A DNA stretch of 46,087 nt from an uncultured Lachnospiraceae bacterium (GTDB lineage Bacteria > Bacillota > Clostridia > Lachnospirales > Lachnospiraceae). The stretch covers positions 1 through 46,087 of the forward strand of contig CAOKQK010000021.1 in NCBI GenBank assembly GCA_948470905.1. Direction: 5' to 3'. Positions 39,607 to 46,087 of the stretch are shown here, piece after piece. Below the pieces are notes generated by a model. It was not told where the DNA came from and searched no databases. It worked only from the letters and a program-made list of their open reading frames with translations. The translations under genes and the position numbers were made by a program. The stretch's first letter is position 1. Every line of letters begins with the position of its first letter.

Positions 39607-42111
39607 TCACTGCTCTATCAGTCCATGTTTTTTCAGCCTTGAGAGAATACCCCCGACAGTCCTGCTGTGAAGCTTTGCTATCTCCGATATGCTTATTCCG
39701 GATTTATATTCCTGATCAAGCCTTGTATCTTCTTCTTCGTTCCAGGACGCTCCTGCACCCTCCGGGCGATTCCTTGCCCTGTTAAATTCCGCCCTGTCAA
39801 AAGTTTTATGATCTTCATCATACTCCCCTGCATCCTCAACAGGCCGAAATCTCACAAAATATTCCACTATCATCCTCTGAACTTCCGGAGGATACTGTAT
39901 CACCTGATAATGGACACCTGACTGGCTTATCTTTTCTTCCATCCTTATGCCATATTCTGTCCCCTTTGGAGTTGAGTGCTTAATAAATACACCATTCGTC
40001 TTCTCCTCAAGGACCAGCTCCTCAGCTGCCAGATACTCCCATATAGCCCCTATTGTGACCTTTTTGACTCCGTCAACGGTACATATTCGATTGAGCTCCT
40101 CTTTTATCTCACTGATATAGCGAAAATCCTCATATTGAAATCCCTCCGCATCCTTCTGTGCCAAGTAAAAAGGGGCCTTTCCTCTGCCTTTTTTCTTCGG
40201 TTCGGAAAGCATGCCTGCGCCGTCCCCCCCGTCCAGGGATCTGTCCCATGTACTGATGACTGTACCCGGATGCGCCTCTTGAAAAGTCTTTATGATACCC
40301 AGGAATTGTTCTCCATATTGTTCCAGCTTCCTTTCCCCTACACCGGCTATCTTCAGCAGGTCATTTTCATCTGCAGGCAGCTGTACACACATATCCACCA
40401 GCGTCTTGTCATTAAATATGATGTACGGCGGCAGAGACTTTTCTCTGGCAATCTCAAAGCGGAGTTTCCGCAGTTCCTCAAACAGCTCGTAGCCGGCAGA
40501 AGTGAGAAAATCCGTGTCCCTTTTTTGAACACTCTTTTTGCTTCTGTCTCCATACGCTCTGTCCGGTTCCTTATCTTCATGAATATGTAGGATCACACGA
40601 GTATTCTCATCCTTTAACGGCGTGATATTTCCCATCTTCAACACAGCATACCGATCCTCTGTCTGATACAGATAGCCTTCCTCTATCATCTGACCAATCA
40701 GGCTTCGTATCAGGTTCCTGTCTGTGTGTTTTAATGCGCCATATGACTTATAACGTATCGTCCCCAGCTCCCGCAGCCTCGCCCTGTCAGCTCCCTGCAA
40801 GGTTCCAATGACAACCTCCCTGCCATAACGCCCCTTTGTCTCCACCACACAGTTAATGACCCACCTTGCCTCCGCGGTCATATCCGCCTCCCTGTATTCC
40901 CTGTGGCAGTTGCCGCAATTATCACAGGGTTTTACAGCCTTTTCACCGAAATATTCCAAAATATAATTACGCAGACATGCAGTCGTCCTGCAGTAACCCT
41001 CCATGACCTGGAGACGTCGCATATCCCGTTGCTTTACCGTCTCCACATCTTCCTCGCTTAACCCGGTAAAATCTTTTCTCTCCAGAAGAAATTTATCAAT
41101 CATGATATCCTGCGCCGAGAAAAGCAGGATGCACTGCGCCGGTTCGCCGTCCCGCCCGGCGCGCCCGGCCTCCTGATAATAATTCTCCATGCTCTGAGGC
41201 ATATTATAATGGATCACATATCTGACATTGGACTTGTCTATGCCCATGCCAAACGCGTTGGTTGCCACAATGACCGGCGCGCGGTCATAGATAAAATCGT
41301 CCTGATTCCTCTTTCTCGTCTCATTGTCAATGCCCGCGTGATACCTGGTGACAGAAATCCCCCTTGCCGACAATACCTCGAAAAGCTTATCCACATTCTT
41401 TCTGGTGGCGCAGTAGATGATCCCGCTCTCCGCACTATGCTTCTCCACATAATCAGTCACAAAATCATCTTTTCCCCGTATGCTCTCCACCCTGTAGTAC
41501 AGATTTTCCCTGTCAAAGCCCGTCACTGTCACATTGGGATCCTCAAGATTCAGGATGCACAGTATGTCCTCCTTCACTTCTTCCGTCGCCGTGGCGGTAA
41601 ATGCACTGAGAATGGGTCTTTGGGGAAGATTTTGGATGAAATCCACAATCTTGAGATAGCTGGGCCTGAAATCCTGCCCCCACTGGGAGATACAATGGGC
41701 CTCGTCGACAGTCACCATGGAAATGTCCGCATGGCCCGCAAAATTCATAAAATCCGGGCTTTCCAGCCGCTCCGGCGCCACATAGATAATCTTGTACCTG
41801 CCCTCCGCCGCCAAAGCCAGCGCTTTCCTGACCTGAGCCTCGGTGAGGGACGAATTGATAAACGCGGCATGAACACCGGCTTCGTTCAGTGCCTTCACCT
41901 GATCCTGCATCAAGGAGATCAGGGGCGATATCACAATAGTAATCCCGGGCAGGATCAGGGCAGGAATCTGATAGCATATGGACTTGCCCGCGCCTGTGGG
42001 CATAATAGCAAGCACGTCGCGCCCTGCCAGAATGGACTCTATTATATTTTCCTGTCCTTCCCGAAAGGAGTCATACCCGAAATAGATTTTTAAGGCTTCT
42101 TTTGCGTTCAT
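39607..42111 (-). CDS. recQ: RecQ family ATP-dependent DNA helicase
   Basis: 3'-5' DNA helicase of 834 residues for recombination and fork repair. N-terminal FGYDSFREGQENII is motif 0; MPTGAGKS is Walker A; VDEAHCISQWGQDFRPSY is the DEAH box with aromatic loop; YYQEAGRAGRDGEP is motif VI. Zinc-binding cysteines (CRTTACLRNYILEYFGE, CDNCGNC) and a winged-helix RQC domain follow (GRYGREVVIGTLQGAD), then HRDC (ELFEELRKLRFEIAREKSLP). The long C-terminal extension ends in a HTH-like segment (ISEIAKLHSRTVGGILSRLK) found in the larger Firmicute RecQ proteins. The start codon overlaps the stop of the UvrD-like gene (TAATG), so the two are coupled. Confidence 0.95.
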   Translation of the reverse strand: MNAKEALKIYFGYDSFREGQENIIESILAGRDVLAIMPTGAGKSICYQIPALILPGITIVISPLISLMQDQVKALNEAGVHAAFINSSLTEAQVRKALALAAEGRYKIIYVAPERLESPDFMNFAGHADISMVTVDEAHCISQWGQDFRPSYLKIVDFIQNLPQRPILSAFTATATEEVKEDILCILNLEDPNVTVTGFDRENLYYRVESIRGKDDFVTDYVEKHSAESGIIYCATRKNVDKLFEVLSARGISVTRYHAGIDNETRKRNQDDFIYDRAPVIVATNAFGMGIDKSNVRYVIHYNMPQSMENYYQEAGRAGRDGEPAQCILLFSAQDIMIDKFLLERKDFTGLSEEDVETVKQRDMRRLQVMEGYCRTTACLRNYILEYFGEKAVKPCDNCGNCHREYREADMTAEARWVINCVVETKGRYGREVVIGTLQGADRARLRELGTIRYKSYGALKHTDRNLIRSLIGQMIEEGYLYQTEDRYAVLKMGNITPLKDENTRVILHIHEDKEPDRAYGDRSKKSVQKRDTDFLTSAGYELFEELRKLRFEIAREKSLPPYIIFNDKTLVDMCVQLPADENDLLKIAGVGERKLEQYGEQFLGIIKTFQEAHPGTVISTWDRSLDGGDGAGMLSEPKKKGRGKAPFYLAQKDAEGFQYEDFRYISEIKEELNRICTVDGVKKVTIGAIWEYLAAEELVLEEKTNGVFIKHSTPKGTEYGIRMEEKISQSGVHYQVIQYPPEVQRMIVEYFVRFRPVEDAGEYDEDHKTFDRAEFNRARNRPEGAGASWNEEEDTRLDQEYKSGISISEIAKLHSRTVGGILSRLKKHGLIEQ

Positions 42112-45100
42112 TATCTGTCATCCTCAATATATTGTTTTAATTTGTTAAGCTTTCCGGAAGTTATGATATCCGCATAGTGCATTCCTGCATATGTTATATG
42201 AAGAACCGGATATCCTTCTTTTGTTTTAAGTATCATATGTTGTGAGATAAGCCACTCAATTGTTGCCTGAACATTATCCCTGGACATTTCTTTCAGGAGT
42301 CCAAATTCTGATAAAGCATTTAGTTTATTTTTTACAATACGTTCTGTTTCCAGTCCCTGTAAAAAATCTGTCAGCATAGTAACACCATAGAATCTGACTG
42401 CACTGATACTCTGTAATGCTTTTAATGTAATAAATACAACTTCATTTAAATTTTTATCATTCAGCATTACCGGCTTTATATCCGCCTTTTTTATTATTAC
42501 ATCATCGTCAGGTGCTGTCTTATCAAAGAAACCTGCCCCTGTAGTACCCTGGAATATCTTTGTCTTCTTATCTATCTTTTCAATCATTGCTACATTTTCA
42601 TATTCACTCGGCTTTGCTTCCGCAGAATCGACTGCTTCCAGTGTATAATTCATCTGGTCATAAAAATTTTTCCTGCTGATAACTTTATCACAGCCTGTCC
42701 CATCCTGCTTATAATTTGTACATCCCAAAAAGAAATCATCATATTTTCCCCTCTTGACAATCAAATAGCCATCTCTGCATTTATCGCACTTTAGAATAGA
42801 CAGCTTTCCCGCTCTGCAATCATTTGTCATAAATCCGCATATTTCAGGTTCATTTGTGCATATGTATAATCGCAGCCCATATGCCCGCTTATATTTCAGC
42901 TGCAATGGATAACCGCATAAAGGACAGGGTTTTCTACCCGTTTTAACCACTTCTTCTTCATTCCAACTACCGCTAAGCTTCACATTTTTATATTCCTTTT
43001 TTATTTCCAGCAGAAATTCTGACGGATTACTCTCAGGAGCAACGAAATACACCCTGTTTTTTGTCCTTGTCATAGCAACATAAAAAAGCCTTCGTTCTTC
43101 TGCATAATCAACTGCCCTGTCCCCCTTTATCACAAATGCGAGCACCGAGTCATCTTCTATCTTTGAAGGAAATCCATAAGTTTCATTTTTACCGTTTATA
43201 ATAATTACATCATCATACCCAAGCCCCTTAGAAGAATGCGCAGTCATAAACGTAATATCCAACTGGGGATATTTTACACTCTTTATTTTGTTGCCACGAT
43301 TAACATATTCAAATAAGCCAGAACGTTCCAGATGATCACCGTCAAACCCAAATCTTCCCGAAAGCAGTATTGTTCCAAGTTCTTTTCCTTCTCTTTTCTT
43401 GCTGTCAATTATATGAGCAAGCGCTGTCTGGACTGCCTACGCCAGAGCATAATTAGCACCACTCCTTCTATTGCTGTTTGGTTTCTTGGCTTTATCATCA
43501 TATGTATAAATTATAACTGGATCTTCTATTCTCTTGGGAGAAATAAGTCTCTTGCTTATCTGTTGGGTATTCTTTTGAATAAAATTTCCGGCTATATCTA
43601 TGACCTCTTGTGAATTACGATAAGTTTTCACAATTTTAAGCACTTTCGCATAACCAATCTTTTCGGCAAATTTGGTGAACAGGGCAATGTCAGAACCACT
43701 AAACGCATAAATAGATTGCCAGTCATCGCCCACCGCTATTATCTTTGCATCCGTTACTTCGGAAAGTGCTTTCGTAAGATCAAATCGCTGTTTTGAGATA
43801 TCCTGGTATTCATCTACAATAATGTATTTGAAATCCAGTTTCTGTTTCATTTCTTTTACTTCCTTAAGCAATCTTGCCAATTCATTTATCATATCCTCAA
43901 AATCAACTGCTTTGTTTTCTTTCAGCCACTTTTCATACTCCAAGTAACAATCATTACAGATGTTCAAAAATAATCTGCTTCTGACATTCTGCGTTGAATG
44001 ATACATACGTTGAAACTCATCGGCATTATATCGGAATTGGAAATAAATCTGCAGATCAGATTTATCAGCTTGCGAATATATCTGTTTTCCTCTCCTGCTA
44101 CCAGCATTTCCATTACTTCCCTGTTTGAACGCGGCTGCAGGGCAAAGCCTTTTGATTCCAAAATTTCTTTTAGATGTGAAATCAAACTTCTTTTATCACT
44201 ATAACTTGAAAATGTATAAATAAGACTTGTTCCATGCTTTCTATGAAGATACACCTTGTCATTTACCGCCTGTTTATATCTGTCCAATTCTTCATCACTG
44301 TACCTGTCATTTCTCCCATCTTCAGAAATTCCAAAATGTTCAAGATAACAAACATTATCACCTTGAGCAATAACAAAATCCGGAGTATATGGTTTCCGCG
44401 CATAAGTAATATGATAGGGATACATCGGTTCATATTCATACTCAATATTGTTTAAATATGGGAAATTCGCTATTTCAACTTCCTGATATGATCGGAGAAC
44501 CTCATTCTGGATCGTCACAGACTTCTTGGTTCTGGCATCAATGACCTCCCTTTTTAAATTTTCCAAATCGCTTCGCATTGTTGAATAATTCGCTTTTGCT
44601 ATATTATTGAAGAACCCATTTAAATCATTTCCTTCATAGGGTGCATCAAAATATGACGCAAAAAACATGATAAGATTATTGACCACACTTTCATTCTGCA
44701 AAACAGAACCGCGGAAGTAATCCCGAATCACGAAGTAAAGTCTTGAACTGTCCACAATATTGAGCTTTTCTTCCGGTGAATGCTTATGTATGACAGCATT
44801 TCCTGTAGAGTGAAACGTGGCAATAGGGCAATCAATACCAAGCCCTTCTTGAATCTTGTCCTTTAATTCATTGACTGCCTTGTTCGTAAATGAAATTACC
44901 AGTATTTTTGAAGGATCTATTCCCTTTTTATCTACAAGGTATTTTACTTTTGCCGCAACAGTAGTTGTCTTGCCAGCCCCTGCTCCGGCAATGACCGGAC
45001 AATAATCCTCATCTGTGAGAACCACCTTTCTCTGATCTTCGTCAAGCACGATCATAGGATCAACCTTCTTCAAAATATTATCCAAATATTCTTTCTCACT

Positions 45101-45475
45101 GTCCACGGCCGCAGCAATATAATCATCATTATGGACATCTACATAATCTTTCATATGAAGATACTGATCTATGGTTCTGCGAACCTCATTTTCCGCAACA
45201 TTATTCCGAATACAAAATTCTGCAAGCATACCGCTGTCTTCTATTACCTTAAAAAACTCAATGACTTCTGCATATGTTTCCACTGTGCCTGAATAATCGC
45301 TTCTGGCAATATAAGCATCTTTCTGTAATATGCAATTTATTTTTTCTTGAAGCTCCAAGAGCATTTTACATTTTTCATTCTGTATGACCCTTGGGGAATC
45401 TTCCTCAACCACGCTTTTATCCTTTTTAGTTATATGTGTTTTTTTATTGCTGAATAATCGTTTCAGGAATTCCAT
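42111..45475 (-). pseudogene. UvrD/Rep-type helicase with RQC domain, disrupted
   Basis: One ancestral gene of about 1,120 codons, now broken by a net frameshift near 44025-44045 (after residue about 480) and an in-frame TAG at 43437-43439. Superfamily 1 motifs are spread over the pieces: GAGAGKTTTVAAK (Walker A), SFTNKAVNELK, DEYQDIS, VGDDWQSIYAFSG, FMTAHSSKGLG and FYVAMTRTKN. After them come topoisomerase-type zinc ribbons (CPLCGYPL, CDKC) and a C-terminal winged helix like the RQC domain of RecQ (FYGVTMLTDFLQGLETERIV). The sequence between the breaks is well preserved, so damage is recent, or these are sequencing errors or recoding. AT-rich unlike its neighbours; linked to recQ by a TAATG overlap. 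Confidence 0.85.
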
Positions 45476-45578
45476 ATCATTCTCCTTGTCCGATAGTAAC
45501 TGTCAACACATTTTTCATCCTGTTTTTTGCAGCTGATCACACAACTATATGGAACTTATTCGTACTATCTCCATTTTC

Positions 45579-46087
45579 TCATAGTATCCCCTCATCGTAG
45601 ACCGCCCTGCTGCCCCCGATGTATTTCGCCCTGGTACGGGCACAGACCACATGGGCGTCTCCTATCTCCCCGGTGCGGATCCGCACCGGTACCGCCACAT
45701 CCCTCAAATGCATCCCGATCAGGGTATCCCCTATGTCCATGCCCGCGTGCGCCCTGATGTGCTCCACCGCCACCGGGCACTCGAATGCCTTGTACGCCGC
45801 CGTGGCAAAGGAACCGCCCGCCTTGGGCTGCGGCACCACATTCACTGTCTCATAGCCGTATTTCTTCGCCGCCTCCTTCTCCAGGATAAGGGCACGGTTT
45901 AAGTGCTCACAGCACTGCGCCGCAAGGAAAACGCCCGCCTCCTCCGTGGCCTGATAGATGCCGCCAAACACCACCTCCGCAAGCTCCGGGCTGGAGAAGG
46001 TCCCTATGCCCGCCCCTGCCACCTCGCTGGTGGAGCAGCCTACCACGAACAGATCCCCCTGCTCCAGCCTGGCGGCATCCAGAAGCT
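45579..46087 (-). CDS. TIGR01440/YwlG family protein, partial at window end
   Basis: The frame is open to the end of the window, so the N-terminus is missing. About 169 residues are visible. VVGCSTSEVAGAGIGTFSS, LAAQCCEHLNRALILEKEAA and VVPQPKAGGSFATAAY, with HAGMDIGDTLIGMHLRDVAVPV and AKYIGGSRAVYDEGI at the end, are hallmark blocks of the conserved DUF436 (TIGR01440, B. subtilis YwlG) family. The family's function is unknown; in many Firmicutes it lies near serine hydroxymethyltransferase or ribose-5-phosphate isomerase genes. The neighbour here is a broken helicase gene transcribed the same way. Confidence 0.92.
   Translation of the reverse strand, partial: LLDAARLEQGDLFVVGCSTSEVAGAGIGTFSSPELAEVVFGGIYQATEEAGVFLAAQCCEHLNRALILEKEAAKKYGYETVNVVPQPKAGGSFATAAYKAFECPVAVEHIRAHAGMDIGDTLIGMHLRDVAVPVRIRTGEIGDAHVVCARTRAKYIGGSRAVYDEGIL

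Noticed and set aside
1-46087. tRNA, rRNA, transposase or phage genes
   Set aside because: No cloverleaf, rRNA segment, transposase or integrase motif was seen on either strand, though a covariance-model scan would be needed to exclude small RNAs.

Overview
The window looks like chromosomal DNA from a Gram-positive anaerobe of the Lachnospiraceae (a Blautia/Ruminococcus-like gut Clostridium). The clues are a reverse rubrerythrin next to a PerR-type Fur regulator, a LuxS/MTA-SAH nucleosidase pair, many Sec lipoproteins, AGGAGG-type ribosome binding sites, a TSCPD-domain protein of the TIGR03905 type, a vanG-type D-Ala-D-Ser cluster, and no Gram-negative envelope genes. Base composition is uneven. 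Most genes are GC-rich, while the first 2.5 kb, 9.3-11.4 kb and the UvrD-like gene at 42.1-45.5 kb are visibly AT-rich. No tRNA, rRNA, CRISPR array or transposase was seen.

Layout. 0-11.4 kb: GNAT acetyltransferase, AraC/GyrI-like regulator, O-antigen-ligase-like membrane protein, AI-2E family permease, RluA-type pseudouridine synthase, RsmF-like rRNA m5C methyltransferase, and a small lipoprotein/XRE membrane-regulator operon. These are separated by three hairpin (MITE-like) elements. 11.4-19.6 kb: a C39-like peptidase, a histidine kinase/response regulator pair, and diverging from it a compact vanG-vanXY-vanT operon preceded by the decayed remains of a vanR gene. 19.7-20.9 kb: perR and rubrerythrin.

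21-28.5 kb is the most unusual block. A double-HTH regulator is followed by two tandem copies (period about 2,990 bp) of operator-like inverted repeat + promoter + small secreted Cys/His-rich protein + propeller/solute-binding lipoprotein. The operator overlaps the last codons of the regulator. The small proteins are almost identical for about 79 residues and then diverge abruptly. I consider this the best candidate for an undescribed signalling or surface-sensing system.

28.7-46.1 kb: a second GNAT protein, mtnN-luxS, an orphan hybrid histidine kinase, GtrA, a D-2-hydroxyacid dehydrogenase, glucose-6-phosphate isomerase, an unknown membrane protein, a TSCPD protein with murG, recQ coupled to a broken UvrD-like helicase gene that carries a RecQ-type RQC domain, and a TIGR01440-like gene cut by the window end.

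A theme across the window is in-frame minisatellites (15-, 21-, 30-, 36- and 54-nt units) in linkers or tails of five unrelated proteins.
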